DNA of 64,000 nt from Nissolia schottii (GCA_003254905.1 QANU01058774.1:717-64716), one strand, 5' to 3'. Shown: positions 11,006 through 23,878, counted from the first letter of the stretch. Notes: generated from the sequence alone by a model not told the origin. A program made the numbers and translations.

Positions 11006-13632
11006 TTCTCAGATTATTGTAAATGACAAATGATTTCCTTCTTTGGGTTACGATCCAATTGACCTCAATGTCAAAAACAACCCTTCTTGGGCTTCAATTA
11101 CAAGTACGACAATCTGGGCCTACCCTATTTGCAAATGGCTGACATGTCTTCGACAATGCATGCCTCAAATCTAGTCTAGATCTAGGTACAATACAAACAC
11201 TCAAAATTGTCTTGGAAATTTGTTCATCCGTCTCAGTGTAACTATCTATCTCAAAGTAGTATTATTGAAAAATATTAATTAATAATATTTTAAAGGTTGA
11301 ATTGGACTTTTTTTTTCTTCTTCTAATTAAGGGTATTTATCATTAGAGTTTGAACTCATCGAAATGAGTATATCTCTGACCACACATTCCTCTTCGTACA
11401 CACTTTAGGGATTGAATCTCTAGCTAAATCCTTAAATTAAAATCTCTAAATTAAAGGAAAATGAACACTTAATTTAAAAACGATGGCATAGTAAACTGCC
11501 ATCAATTTAAGGTAGGTTTGTATTCGTTGCAGGTAAGGTGTAGTTGGTGGAGGACAGTGACCCCATGACATCTAATCCTTCAAATTTTACCAAAGCTTTC
11601 AAGTAGTATTATTATTGGATCAAAGGAAACAAGTCTCACAAGTAAAGCAACACTAATTACTCCTCAAATTAAAATGGAAAACGACTCTTTGGCATCTCCT
11701 ATAGCACTGTTTTCCTTGAAATCCTTGTTGTGACCCTCTTCTGTTTGTTCGGTTGCTCCCAACCACAATGACATTAATCGTTTCAGTCTCGGATTCATTC
11801 ACAAGATATGCAATTAGGCAAATCTGAAAAAGTGAAATTTGTGTAGCTGTTTTTCATGTACCAAGACCTTATAAATCTACGTCAATTTGACAGCTAAGTG
11901 GAAAATTAATTAAATCCATATAAATAAATATCTAGCTCTAGGACTTTGTGCTAATTCTCCTGGAATTTTCTCTAGCTCCAAGCAAAAAAAAATATATACT
12001 AAAAAAGATGGAGACATGTGCAGTTGACAATGAAAATACTAGGTACATACCCTACACCATCAAGTTGCAAACTTCTTTGTGGGGTTTACCATCGATGCGT
12101 CCAACGTAAACAAACAGTCTAGGTGCCCTTATTATGAATGAAATGAATGGGTGCGGTTTTTAATTAGTCATTAATCATATTGGGGGCTTAGTGAGAGAAA
12201 ATAGATCAAATTACCCAAATTTGAAATGACTAATAGTGTACTTGATTTTTGTTTTTTAGTAACTATGCAATTTTTTTTTTCGGAATAGAATTGACAAAAT
12301 GACATAGGGATAGCACTTTAAAATGTCTTTCAAAAATACTTAATACAATATGGATAGAAAATAAAATTTACAATTGTGTGGTTCCAAAATTTTGATATCG
12401 TCAAACACAATGACAATTTCAAGTCGACATGTGTGCAGGAGTAGCGTGTATTGACAATTTTAGTATATTTTTCATTTTTTTTAAAAGACAAGTGTTGAAA
12501 TCATCATTGTTAGTGACAATTTCAATACCTATCAATGTCATTTGTCGTCGTCACATGTCATTTGTTGTCATCACAACTTTTCTTTTGTTCTTTTTTATTT
12601 TTTAAAAAAATTGAAATCTCCGTCATTTGTGACAATTTTAGAATTGTAAACCATACATTTGTAAAAAAAAATTTCAACCCATAACATTGTTAATTATTTT
12701 TTTACATGCCATATATAAACAAAAATTCCAAATGATGCGACACTCTATAAGTTCTTGGATGAATAATTTATTTCATTCAAATACTATAATTTTTGTCAAG
12801 GTTATGGCAAAAATCTTTTGGATGAGTAATATTGCTCCAAAAAATTTGACAGGTAATTTTTGTCTGAATCATGATTTTAAATTTCAAACCAAGATTCAAG
12901 CATATACCATTACGGTTGTACTAAAAGCCGTTGAAGAAGTACGGGGTAAATGATTTGATTGAAATTAATTTTTTATTTTGATAAAGTCTAATAACATCAA
13001 ATGATTTATATAAGCAAGTCCATTTCATGTTTTTCTTTTTTTTTTTAATTTCTAATTTTGTAGTATTTAAGGGACAATTTTGGCAACAAAGATGTATGAA
13101 TAAGAAAGAACACTAGATGCAATACCTTATGCACTCATTCATCTACAAAATCAGGGACTTCAAAATCTCAACCTTTGTTTTTAAAAGTGGTCTCTGTTCA
13201 ATCAGAAAAGAAAAAAACAAATAAAGGAGTGGAGGGGGGGCTCTGCTCTGAAAAGAGTGAGACAAAGGGGTGTCACAGTAAAGCAACGACTTTAAAGCAA
13301 CCAATATAGCCTTGGCCAAGGTTTGGGGCTCCATGGCCTACATCATCTGACATCAAGGAAAATGTGTAGTTTGGCATGTTATGATGTGTGCTATTGGTGA
13401 ACTATCAATGGAAAGGCATTTCTTCGGTCACTTGCCCTTATGGTAACCCCCCCCTTTTAAAACATTGGACCCATATTGTTTAATTGGAGAGTTTTTGATT
13501 CACAAATAAGATATCATAGACTTGTGTGTGGCTTAATTCAATAAAACATCACACATCATCAATATCAGCACATATTTATTACTATTATTATTATTATACA
13601 ATAATTAGTTGATCCGTAAATAAATAAAGTAC
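11006..13632. other. Gene-poor AT-rich DNA
   Basis: No gene or recognisable element. Open frames at 12687-12953 (plus) and 13143-13334 (minus) have no domain and biased composition. There is a short palindrome AATATTAATTAATAATATT near 11271. Confidence 0.5.
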
Positions 13633-13807
13633 ACTTTTTTTTAGGTTGCTTGCCCGGTATCCAAGGTCTAGCCTTGACTAATCCGGGTCGACCCGGGTCG
13701 CGCACCTGGCTATGGCGGGTGAGTCTCCCAGCGGGGATAACTGCGTACACAAGGTCTCGAACTCGGGACCTTGCTTAAGCGATACCAAGCCGCTTACCAC
13801 TTGGACC
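13633..13807 (-). mobile_element. tRNA-derived SINE
   Basis: Read on the minus strand, the element starts GGTCCAAGTGGTAAGCGGC, an A-box-like RNA polymerase III promoter. About 30 bases later comes GGTCCCGAGTTCGAGACC, a B-box match. A GC-rich tRNA-unrelated body follows (around CGACCCGGGTCGACCCGG), then an A-run at the 3' end (plus-strand T-run, 13635-13642). This architecture is that of plant SINEs. The GC content stands out sharply from the surrounding AT-rich DNA. Target-site duplications were not clear. Confidence 0.7.
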
Positions 13808-13957
13808 AAAATATATAAAACTACACATTATTATACACTTATATAAAAAAATAAACACAAATTATAATTTAAATATTAAAATATATTAATAAAAGAAATT
13901 AATTTTTATGTTGTAAAATAATTTTATACTATCATCCGATTATGTTTTATTATATAA

Positions 13958-14148
13958 GTTGTGTTTGGTATCAAAGATAGGATCTATGGAAATAGAAACA
14001 TGGAGAGTCCTACCCCTCCAGGCGCCACGTTTGTGTCCCCTTCAGCAAAAATTTCTTGTTTCCTTTATCTCAACTTTAGCGAGGTGTAAAAAATACATGA
14101 ATTTTCTATTCCTATGTTTCTGTCCCTGTCTCTGGTACCAAATGCAGC
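13958..14148. mobile_element. MITE-like inverted-repeat element
   Basis: The left end GTTGTGTTTGGTATCAAAGA and the right end, read in reverse as GCTGCATTTGGTACCAGAGA, form imperfect terminal inverted repeats around a body of about 150 bp. A related piece lies at 17649-17835 (ends in TCTTTGGTATTAAACATTGC). There is no coding capacity. A clear target duplication was not found. Confidence 0.45.
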
Positions 14149-16391
14149 CTAAGAGATCTTTGAAAAAATAGATGAGAGACTCAACTATTTTTTCATATGT
14201 GATAACACATGATTGAATGACAATGTAAATATAAAACTATATTTTACACACGGTGCATAAAATTTATCTCATAATAAAATAAAAAATATAAATAGAGAGA
14301 ACATGAATATCACTTAAATCCTCTTGGATCTATATAATGTCTTGAGTATTTGAAGTATATTTTCGTCAATTGCATGATAATTAAGTATGAAAAAGAAATT
14401 TACATATTAAATGAAAAGTATACTCGCCCGAATTACCAACGGGATTAAATATTATTTCCTTTCCCTTTTGCTTACCTCTCAAAACAAAAACTTCTCTTCT
14501 TCCATATGAAAGGTAAACAACCATTAATTTCCCATCCAACCAAATTGAACATCGACTCACTAGCAAAAAAATAACAGTAAAAAGAAAATGCTGTCTACTT
14601 TGTGTAGACAATAAGAATTAAGATAATCTAAAATGAGTAATCTATATATTCCGGATCTGTTAATTGGATAGTGATAGAGAGATTGAGACATAGGAACATG
14701 ACCTTTCCGCGGCTTTAGGAGTCTGCATGCAATGTGTAGGGAAATTTGTCGCTTAAGGAAGACAAACTAATCAATCACTGGCAAAAAATGTGGGGTTAGA
14801 TACAAGGGACCATAGTTTTAATTTATAGAAAAGATGTGATGTGATGAGATATTATTATATTGGTTAAGCCTCAAAATTTCCTAAGCCAATGTATTACGGC
14901 TCCTTTATATCTTTTCCCTAATTACATGAGCTAGCTTGTTTATTTGTAAGGTAATGAAGATAACTCTACCCTTCACCTAGATGACTGCACGTGTTTATAG
15001 TTTTTCTTTTCATCATATTGAAGTGTTTGAAGTATAAAATTACTAAATAACTACTAGGGTTGAGATGAGGTGAAAAGACTCTCTTCTTTCTTAACTAATT
15101 GTTGATGGTGAGACCTTTTGGCATATATTAGTTTTAAAACTCGTGACCAATGTTTATGTCTTAATTAAATAAGTCTACAATACATGAAAAGATTAGTTAT
15201 TGTTTTTAGTGGTGGGGATATCATAAAAGACAAAAAGAAAATCAAATTATAGTATTTTGTATTAGAAAGAGATTAGTCAATATTGTTAACGGTGGATACC
15301 CAAAATTTACTCCAAAAAAGTTATGATATTTTTGGGGTATTTTCTAAAGAATGTGATTTTTTTTCTTCCTAAATTGAGACAAAAAGATCTCAATTTCAGT
15401 TTTCAATTGCAAAAGCTAAATCTGGGGGAGAGTTCCCAATTTCTTATAATGGTCTCCACCATATTTTTAAGCAACGTAGTAGGACTTGAGACCGCAATAT
15501 TTTTTTTCTTTTCCTAATACTAGTTTCAGAGCTAAAGCTTTGTAGTCTCATATAAAAGTGAGGAGAAAAAAAGAGGCAAAGAAGGGTAGGTGATGAAGCT
15601 GCAGAACTTGAGCCAAACAAATTTTGGTTGTTGGATTGCTTTATTCTCAAAGGCTGAAATGCACAAGAGATAAAGTGATAAAGTAAATGAGAGGCTTATT
15701 TATATATGCTGTATCATTTTGTATACTATAAAGCAAGCCGATGATTAGGTTGAGGCCCTTTTAGGTAGACATGTTTATGATGAATAGATTACCTTTATCC
15801 TTAATTAATAAAGAATTTTGCTTCGACTAGTTATATACCCTGGAGTTTCATATAATATTACATATATCAGAATCTAGCCATGGATTTTAATAAACTTAAA
15901 TGAACTAAGTAATGAGCAACATAAAGGGAGGTCTGCATCCACCAAACTAAGTTGGAGACAGCCCTCGTGAGCTTAATGATGGCCATATATGTGTGTGTAT
16001 ATATATATATACACATAGATATAGATATAGATATAGATAGAGAGTTAGAATTAAGTTATACATATGTAACTTTAATTAATTGTTATAACATTTAATAATT
16101 GTTAAATTATTTAATTTTTTGAAAAACGACTGTTAGAATAAAATTTCATAGGTTATAAATCATGTCTACAAAGTTTGGTATTAATCTCAAATTGTTTGAC
16201 TAGTTTTTTACATGTATTAAAATTGATGCAATACATATATTGAAAATGAGCAAAAATAAAATCTATTTGATCACATCTTTATTGATATTCAAATATTTTG
16301 AAATTTGATGCAAATGTTCAAATAGTTAGTTATAATTCAACAGTTAGATTGATAAAATTTTAATTCTATAAAAAGTTATTAAGCGGTGTAG
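14149..16391. other. Gene-poor DNA with a TA/GATA microsatellite
   Basis: No gene recognised. A compound microsatellite, TG/TA then GATATA repeats, lies at about 15990-16045. A 26-codon frame at 15593 sits about 40 bases after a TATA-like ATATAAAAG, but nothing else supports it. Confidence 0.5.
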
Positions 16392-17389
16392 CAGGGTTAT
16401 CAAACTCGAGAGTTTAAGTAAACTCGTTGAGCCTCTGTAAAGTCGTACGAGTTTACCTATTGTTAAAAAAATATTAAATTTTTTTAAAAAAAACTATTAT
16501 TTAAATTTTTTTTAAAAAAACTATTATGCTACAAAAATATATTTAATAATACTTGAAATTCATAAATACTTTTAACTCCATAACAAAACACAAATAAAGA
16601 CGAAATATATGAGTTCTAAGTTCAATTCATACATAATATATAATACATATGTTTGAACCAGAACATATCCTCCTCCACATAAACTTAATGACAAGCAAAA
16701 TCTACCAATACAAGAGAGAGGCGATGTGTTGAGCAACCAACATAGCAAATGTATATAAAGAACAATGTCACTCATTCTTGACAGAAGTAGAATGCTTCGA
16801 GCCGACAACAAAGAATTCGGAGATGACTTCGAGGGGCATGCCTTGTGTTTCTGGAACCTTCAAGAACACAAATATCCAGGAGATGACACACACAACAACA
16901 TAAACACCGAAGATACCAGCGAGTCCCCATAGTACTAAGCATCACAGGAAGCGAGTATGTGACGATGATGTCTCCAATTCAAAACACTAAAGCACAAATA
17001 GCGATGCAGAGGCCACGCACCTTGGTAGGAAAGATTTTTGAGCAAAGGATGAAATACATATGATGGATTAGCGACGGAGCACGATGGCACAACAGAGCAC
17101 GATTGCAGGTGCATTTGTGAATGGCAACTCTGAAACACTCAAACGACCTAAATCTAAAAACTCAAAGACGTGCAAAACGACGTCGTTTTGCTTGTTTTGT
17201 CCTTAACAAAAGGCCACAACTGTGGTAAACTCGTGAACTCGCCAGTAAACTCGCGATTTTATGCGAGTTTACCCGAGTTCAGTCGAGTTTACCCAAAAAC
17301 GAGTTTACATGCGAGTCAGCTCGATTTTACTACATAGGAACGTAAAGTCGTACGAGTTTACGAGTTAAAACACGATTTTGATAACCATG
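16392..17389. mobile_element. Non-autonomous hAT-type transposon carrying a gene fragment (Pack-type)
   Basis: The left terminus CAGGGTTATCAAACTCG and the right terminus, read in reverse as CATGGTTATCAAAATCG, are 17-bp inverted repeats with two mismatches. The flanks CGGTGTAG (16384-16391) and CAGTGTAA (17390-17397) match at 6 of 8 positions, the 8-bp target duplication length of hAT elements. GTCGTACGAGTTTAC occurs near both ends, and more CGAGTTTA-type words crowd the right subterminal region. There is no transposase. The interior contains the 3' coding end, stop codon and apparently the 3' untranslated region of a sugar transporter gene on the minus strand. Confidence 0.75.
16768..17060 (-). 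pseudogene. Captured C-terminal fragment of a tonoplast sugar transporter (TST/TMT type)
   Basis: Minus-strand translation gives YFILCSKIFPTKVRGLCIA, then ICALVF, a stop where the family has Trp, then IGDIIVTYSLPVMLS. After one extra base it continues as GLAGIFGVYVVVCVISWIF and VFLKVPETQGMPLEVISEF, ending SVKNE and a TGA at 16768-16770. The PETxGMPLEVI signature and the flanking helices are those of the last two membrane segments of plant tonoplast monosaccharide/sucrose transporters. These proteins have 12 segments and about 740 residues, so only about the last 95 are present. One nonsense change and one frameshift make it non-coding. It lies wholly inside the hAT element and carries adjacent 3'-UTR-like sequence. 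Confidence 0.8.
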
Positions 17390-17612
17390 CAGTGTAACAA
17401 TGTTTAAGATTACACCGGTGTAACTTGATCCTAACTCCACGTGTGTGTGCGTGTGTATATATATATATCATATAAAAATTGTTATAGATCATGAAGTATT
17501 TTGTTGGATGTATTCTTAACATAAATGGATACTTTAGCCTTTGAGGATCAACTATTTAAAGTTTAAATGTCATACAATAAAAATATTATTGTGTGATTAT
17601 AGAGTGTCATCG

Positions 17613-17647
<35 letters not shown>

Positions 17648-19335
17648 NGAAATAGAAACTTAGAGATAAAAAAAATCATATATTTTTTGTACTTTACAAA
17701 AATTAGAATGTATGAGACATAAATTTTTTATCTAAGAAACACAAAATTAAAACTTGAAGGACATAAATTTTTTCTTTTTTTTCTATTTCTATCGTGCATC
17801 ATTTTCCTATTCCGTCTTTGGTATTAAACATTGCCATTCGCTAAACTTTGCAACGTTTGGAGGTGAACAAGGGCATGGAATTTAAAGACATTTAACTACA
17901 CTCAATGAATGATTAAATTGCCTTACTTTTCGGTTTGTGCTCAAAATCATGAAGAAGGGGAGACCTATCTTGTAGAAAATATATATGTAAAGAATGGCCC
18001 CATGATTAAAGCAATTTATCTAATCAATATATGTAGTAGTGTTCATTAGCGATTTCGTCGTGATTGACAATAATTCCACACCGTTTGAAAATTAGTCGAT
18101 TCAGCTAATTTTCCTTTCATTTGGCATACATGTAGACCAATTCACAACTACTTTTCTACTCTCACCTTTTTTCATGAACGAGTATTTTAGTCAATTGCTT
18201 TTTTCCAGTCAATTGATTCCTAACCTAACCTTCCCACCTCTGCTCACTTTCTTTGACGTGAGTAATAATTCAATACCAGTAATTAAATCGAAAATATGGC
18301 ATATTAAAATTCAAAGCTTATAACAGTATGATGAGAACTAGAAAGAGGTATTATGACGAGAAAAAAAAAAAGGATTTAACATACGAAATTTGTGATTTAT
18401 TTGAATATTTAAATGGAACTTCTTAAAAAATATTTATATAAAGGAATTATAAACTTTTGGTGAGGAAATCAAAAGAAAAAAAATGTCTTAATTGGTCATT
18501 AAATTTTATATTAGCCACTAAAAAAAGTTATGATAAATCTTGAATATTTCAAACTATATCCTCGTTATTCCCAAAACATTTTAGCAAAACATAATGACTA
18601 ATGAAAATAACATTTAAAATGTTAAAAAAAATACAAAGTCTTTTTTTTAGGAATCAATATGAGCGTGAGTGTAAAGTTCAATATCCAGTTAGGGCATTAA
18701 AAAAAAATCTCAACTACTTAGTGAATGCATGATTTAAGTTGTTAAAAATGAGTTTTTAGTTAGAGGATAAGGTGGAAGCGGAAGTAAAACGAAACATAAT
18801 AGCATTTTACATTTATAAAGAGATATTGTAAATAATATCTTCAAGTGGATCTATCAATTAAAGGATTTATTTTTAAGAACAAAACACTTAATAACGAGTC
18901 ATGAAATATATTAACAAAGTATATAACCATGCAAACTTAGAGTAATAGAACGAACAAGCACCCATGTAAGGAATGAATTGTGAGATGGATACTATTCACG
19001 GTGAAGAGTGACAAACGCACCTATAACTCAAAAGTACAATCGTCCAGAGCAGGAAAAAATAAATGATAATGAGTGCATTATAATGTTAAAAAAAAACCCA
19101 TAAAATCGTAAGTTTTTTAAGTTTTAAAACGAATTTTTAAAAAGTATGTAAACTGTGTGCATGATACACGAAAACGACGACATTTAACGCGGTTTGATTA
19201 GGCTTGTGTGAAAAATTCATGTTTGATTAGTAAGAAAGTTTGGTGAATTGGGCGGAAGAAAAAATATAGTACTGGAAGAGGCAGCCACATGGCAGGGAAT
19301 GATAACTCCTTGGGAAAAGCGTCACAGCCGCTGAC
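17390..19335. other. Gene-poor DNA upstream of the RING gene
   Basis: There is a (TA)n run at about 17616-17647 that ends in an ambiguous base (17648), then an inverted-repeat relic (17649-17835) related to the element at 13958. No gene was recognised. The last few hundred bases presumably contain the promoter of the RING gene; a GACGTGTCC motif lies near 19334. Confidence 0.5.
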
Positions 19336-19379
19336 GTGTCCCACTTTTCATTTTATTTCTCTTTTTTCTTAAATCGCGG

Positions 19380-20113
19380 CTCTTCCCCCTCTCTCTCTCT
19401 CTCTCTTCAAGTCTTAGAACTTTCAACTTTGTTTCCAGAGGAGAAGAGATTGGTAGTTAGGGTTCCTTTTCCTTTACTTCGAAACCAAAGACCACCACTT
19501 CACTGGTACGTTCCTCTTCCGTGTTTCTCTCTCTCGTGCTTCACTCTCACATCTTAAATCCCGTGTTTCCGCTTGTTTTGCTGCCGAAATTCCTCTCCAT
19601 ATGGACTCATTTTCCCATTTCTTTGTTTATATTAGGCATTGCCGATTTCAGTGTCGTTTATTTTTTTAGATTAGCTTAGTGTGGCTATTTATTTGGCGAG
19701 AATCTGATATCTGATATGACTATGAGTATGGAAACTCGATCATTTTTGGTATTTAAGAATATTATGTTTTTGTTTTTGGGAATAAATTGAATAAGTTGGT
19801 TGATTAATTGTGCAATTATGCATTATTTTTGGGCAGGTGAAGTTATAGTTAGCAGCTTCGAATTTGGAAAATTGCGTGTTTTTCAAATCGTTCCCTTGAT
19901 GGGGCTATGGATCAAGTTGATGGTAGCAAGGAGGGAAATGCTAATGGAAAGTGTGATTCATATAAGTGGGAGTGTAGAATGACCTGTTTTCTTGGTCCTC
20001 CCTTTGATTTTTTCCCCTGCTATGCGAATTTTGGCGCATTTGGAATCTGATGGATGGGTGGAAGTGCTCCTTGTATAGTATGATATGACTTGTTAGAAAA
20101 CTGAATTACATAT
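19380..20113 (+). promoter_or_regulatory. Spliced 5' leader of the RING gene with upstream ORFs
   Basis: A CT-microsatellite (19389-19407) and leader-like sequence run to a splice donor at 19504/19505 (CACTG|GTACG). The matching acceptor is at 19837 (GGGCAG), so an intron of about 330 bp lies in the 5' leader. The second leader exon holds two overlapping upstream ORFs before the main ATG at 20114. One starts at 19899 (27 codons to 19982). The other starts at 19907 (47 codons to the TGA at 20048-20050), encodes MDQVDGSKEGNANGKCDSYK at its start, and is in the same frame as the main ORF but separated from it by that stop. A mini-ORF ATG-ATA-TGA also occurs near 20081. Several uORFs usually lower translation of the main frame. 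The transcription start was not located. Confidence 0.55.
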
Positions 20114-23100
20114 ATGGCTACTGCTGGTGTGCATAGTGTGGCTGTGATTGACTCTACACTCCTTAGGGAGTCTCATTCTCAGTTATCCGGTAGGCGAGGG
20201 GATGGTGGAGGGAGCGGAAGCGCTCGGCCGTCTTCGCTCTTGCAGATGTGGCGAGAGATCGAAGATGAGCATGCGGTGAGTCAAGTTGAAGGAAGGCCCG
20301 GGGAGTTGTTACTTCAACAGAGGGGTGATGGGGTGGTTGCAGGCCTCTCTCACGTAAATGTGCTGGATGGTCATCAGAGAGTAGAAGGGCCTGTGATAGA
20401 AGATGCAGTTATGGTTGAGAATGAGTCAGAAACATGGTCACAGTCACAAAGCCAGACTGAGTACCATGATGAACAGGAGGAGTTAAGCAATCCTAACTGT
20501 GAAACCTCTTCTGATTTAGGAGAAGTTGAAAGGGAAAGAGTGAGGCAGATTTTCAGGGAATGGATGAATAGTGGTGCTAGAGATCATGCACCAAGCATTT
20601 CCCGTGGTTCAAGGGGAGAATGGCTTGGGGAAACTGAGCAGGAGAGGGTGAGTATCATAAGGGAGTGGGTCCAAATGAGTAGCCAGCAGAGAGGTGTGTC
20701 TCCTGGGGAAAACAGAGATGAACAATCCTCTGAGATTGGTACCCAAATTGAGCGTGTTCGTGATGGATTTGTTGTTAATGAGCATGAGGGCCAAATTGAG
20801 AATACGCGGAGGGGAATGCGTAGGTTACGTGGTCGACAGGTTCTGCTTGATATGCTTAAGAAGGCTGTGATGGAAAGGCAAAGAGAAGTTCAGGAATTGT
20901 TGGAACATCGTGCCGTATCTCATTTCCCCCATCGCAATCGCATTCAGGTTATTTCACTAAATGATTTATATATTCTTTTTAATCAAATTCCTTTACTTTT
21001 CATGTACCATATGGAATGAAGTGTTAAGTGTATGTGTTGAATCTTTTTTCTACCACGTAATTGGTAAAATATTTTATTTATTTGTGTTGGATTAGCCATA
21101 GGGGACATGGTGATTTTATCTTTAAACTCTAATTCTCGGATTTGAATTAAAAACTATTTCATTGCAGGCATAACAAATGGAGAATTGTAGCATCTAGAAT
21201 GTGTGATATAGAATAGGAAAATTTCTAGAATTTGAGATGGAAATAATTTAGAGAACCTAGGAAAAAAAAAAGAAAACACTGATTTTGAAGACATTTGAAC
21301 AACAACAACAACCAAGCCTTGTCCCACAAGTGGAATTGGTTACATAGGTCAGATGATTCCATAATGTCCTATCCTAAACCATGATTAGGGAATGTGATTT
21401 CTATCGTAGCTTTGGCTCTTGTAATTTGTGATTGTTTGTTTAAATATTTTCAGGCACTGCTTAGGGGAAGGTTCTTGAGAAATGATAGATCAACTGATAA
21501 TAACCGGTCCACTTCCATTGCGGAGAGTGAATTAGGCTTATTGAGGCAAAAACAGACTGTATCAGGTCTAAGGTATGCAGTTCACATTACCATTAAGCTG
21601 AGAAGAATCTTTAAAAATTTATTTTGTGTGGTCTTCTGGAATCTGTGGATTGCTTTCTTTCTCTCACAATTTAAAGGTTGAAGACAACTAGTGCTTGAAT
21701 GTCATTTTGAAAATCATGTTATTATGTCAAAATTGCCCCTCTTTTCTTACCTTCTGGCCAAATTGTTAATAACCTTCTCTCCATATTTTCTTTCAACCAA
21801 AGAAAGTGTCTGTTTTTTGTTGCTTTATCACTTTATGCTAGTGGCCCAATTTCCTTCCATCATGTTTAGTTGTATTAGGTATTTGCTTTCATGCTAATGA
21901 CCCTAAATTGTCTTATGAATAGGGAAGGATTCTTTTTTAGAAGGGACAATTCTGGTTGCAGTCAAGCTGCAAGCAACCTATCTGATACCACATCTAACAG
22001 TGATGACGATGGTAATGCAATTGAACATGCTAGAGCCAGCAGTTCACAGATGGTCCCAGCTGTACATTCTGAAAAATCTGAGTCTACTAACAGTGAAAGT
22101 GACAGACTTGGTATATCAGGTGATCAGAATAGTTCACAAGGAACCTCTTGTGCTGCTTATGCCGACACAAGTATTGTGGTTGAAACAAGAGATGCCACTG
22201 GACAAAATGTTATCGTGACATCCGAAGATACTGCTAATGACCTTACCCAACAAAGCTTGCAAATTGAAGGCATAGAGCATAGCAATATGCAGATAAGTGA
22301 GGTACATATTGAGCAATCTGAGCATGGTGATATAACTGATGATGAAAGCAATTTATCACATCTCAACAATCTTGTAGAGAGCAATATTGTTGATGATGTG
22401 GATTGGGATGAATCTGTTGGTCTGGAAGGAGAGCAACACGAAGAGACTATTACTGAAAATGATGGAGGTGACTGGCACCAAACTAATGTTGAATGGAGTA
22501 CCACTGAGGAAAGTGTGGATGATAATCAACTCAGCAGCTCATTAAATGAATTGCCCCAAAACATCTTGGGAAATGATGATGGAGAAAATTCTCGTCTACA
22601 AGAAGCCCCTGAAGTGTGGCAGGAAGACAGTGGCTTTCAAGAGGCTGTGGAAATTTGGTTGGGAGGACCTTCTGATAATGAAGCAGCTCCAGTTGGCAGA
22701 ATTCATGGATTTTATTTTCCAGAAGATGACAATGTGTACAGTGTCGAACTCCGGGAACTGCTAAGCAGGTATGAAAACATGAATGGAGAGTTTCAGCACC
22801 TCTCTTCTGAAAACCGAAAAAGGTAACTTCGGATGAATATTTCTTTTTTCCCTTTTGCAGGAGAAGTGTCTCAAACCTCCTTCGAAGCAGCTTCCGTGAA
22901 AGTCTTGATCAGTTGATACAATCATATGTTGAAAGGCAAGGTCATGCTCATGTTGAGTGGGAGCTGCAAGAAACAACCCCCTTCTCCCCCCCTGCAGAAC
23001 AGGACCTGGAGCAGCAGAGCAGGGATCCGATTGTTGGTATGGAGAACAGTGTTAACAGCTCGCTTGGTCTCCCCTTGCCACCAACGCCTCCTCCCCTGCC

Positions 23101-23878
23101 CATATGGGATCGTCACTCGCGTCATGACAACTGGTCACAGAATGAAATAAATAATCAGCGCCTAGGAATTGTGTGTTCATTTACAAGACATAACTTCATT
23201 TCCTTAGCTGTTGTGCTTCCATTTTCTAGACAATATGACTGTCTACTTTTTCTACCTTATAATCATGTTATTGTTGAAATTATTTTCTGATTTGGTTTTG
23301 GCAGGAGTGGGATGCTATTAATGACTTGAGAGTTGACATGGTTAGGCTACAGCACAGGATGAATAATATGCAGAGAATGCTGGAGGCCTGTATGGATATG
23401 CAGCTTGAGTTGCAACGCTCAATTAGACAAGAAGTTTCTGCGGCCTTAAATCGCTCAACTGGTTCATCAGGTCTTATATTTAATATCCTTATTCCTCAGC
23501 TTTGCTATCTGTGATGCACTTAATCTTTTAAGAAAAATGTGTTTTCTCTAACACCAAGTTGAATTGATCACAGGAATACGCGAACATGATTCGCCAGATG
23601 ATAAATCTAAATGGGAATGCGTGAGAAAAGGACTTTGCTGTATCTGCTGCGAAAGCAATATTGATTCTTTGTTGTACAGGTACTATTCAGTATCAGTTTG
23701 ACATGCCAGTAGCCAATTTGCACCTGATTCTAATCACTTACATGCTTTTGTTTCTTGCAGATGCGGGCATATGTGCACATGTTCAAAATGTGCCAATGAT
23801 TTGCTCCAAAGTGGAAGAAAGTGTCCAATGTGTCAAGCGCCGGTGGTGGAAGTGATACGTGCTTATTCTATACTGTAG
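20114..23878 (+). CDS. C3HC4 RING-finger protein, probable E3 ubiquitin ligase
   Basis: Coding exons join as 20114-20947, 21454-21572, 21923-22768, 22861-23170, 23305-23470, 23574-23679 and 23761-23878, all with GT donors and AG acceptors and compatible phases, giving about 832 residues. The C-terminal RING (about 781-818) shows C781, C784, C795, H797, C801, C804, C815 and C818, with [11 protein letters not shown] and KCPMCQAP. The N-terminal half holds two related helices ([12 protein letters not shown] and [10 protein letters not shown]) and a basic [13 protein letters not shown] segment. The middle is acidic and Ser-rich, followed by [19 protein letters not shown] and a coiled-coil-like stretch ([20 protein letters not shown]). 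Length and architecture match a conserved plant family that includes Arabidopsis At5g04460 (recalled, not searched). The substrate is unknown. The donor at 22768 was chosen over one at about 22822 because it restores the family sequence [11 protein letters not shown]. Confidence 0.85.
21298..21390 (-). mobile_element. RTE-type LINE/SINE 3' tail in a RING-gene intron
   Basis: An AACAACAACAACAACC tract is followed by AAGCCTTGTCCCACAAGTGG and a TTGGTTACATAGGTC-like continuation. Read in reverse, this is the conserved 3' end of a widespread plant non-LTR repeat with a (GTT)n tail. A second copy lies at 62685-62745. It is a short intronic fragment that does not disturb the flanking splice sites. 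Confidence 0.5.

Noticed and set aside
13565..13750. 61-codon minus-strand frame with many Pro/Gly/Arg
   Set aside because: It lies inside the SINE; the open frame is a side effect of the GC-rich body.
13690..13807. Possible true tRNA gene
   Set aside because: A and B boxes are present but the cloverleaf does not close and a SINE body follows, so it is tRNA-derived and not a tRNA gene.
15593..15673. 26-codon frame behind a TATA-like box
   Set aside because: Too short, no homology, no Cys pattern and no hydrophobic signal.
21691..21897. Hydrophobic 68-codon plus-strand frame in the RING gene
   Set aside because: It lies in the intron between 21572 and 21923, which has good splice sites on both sides; the frame is an intronic artefact.
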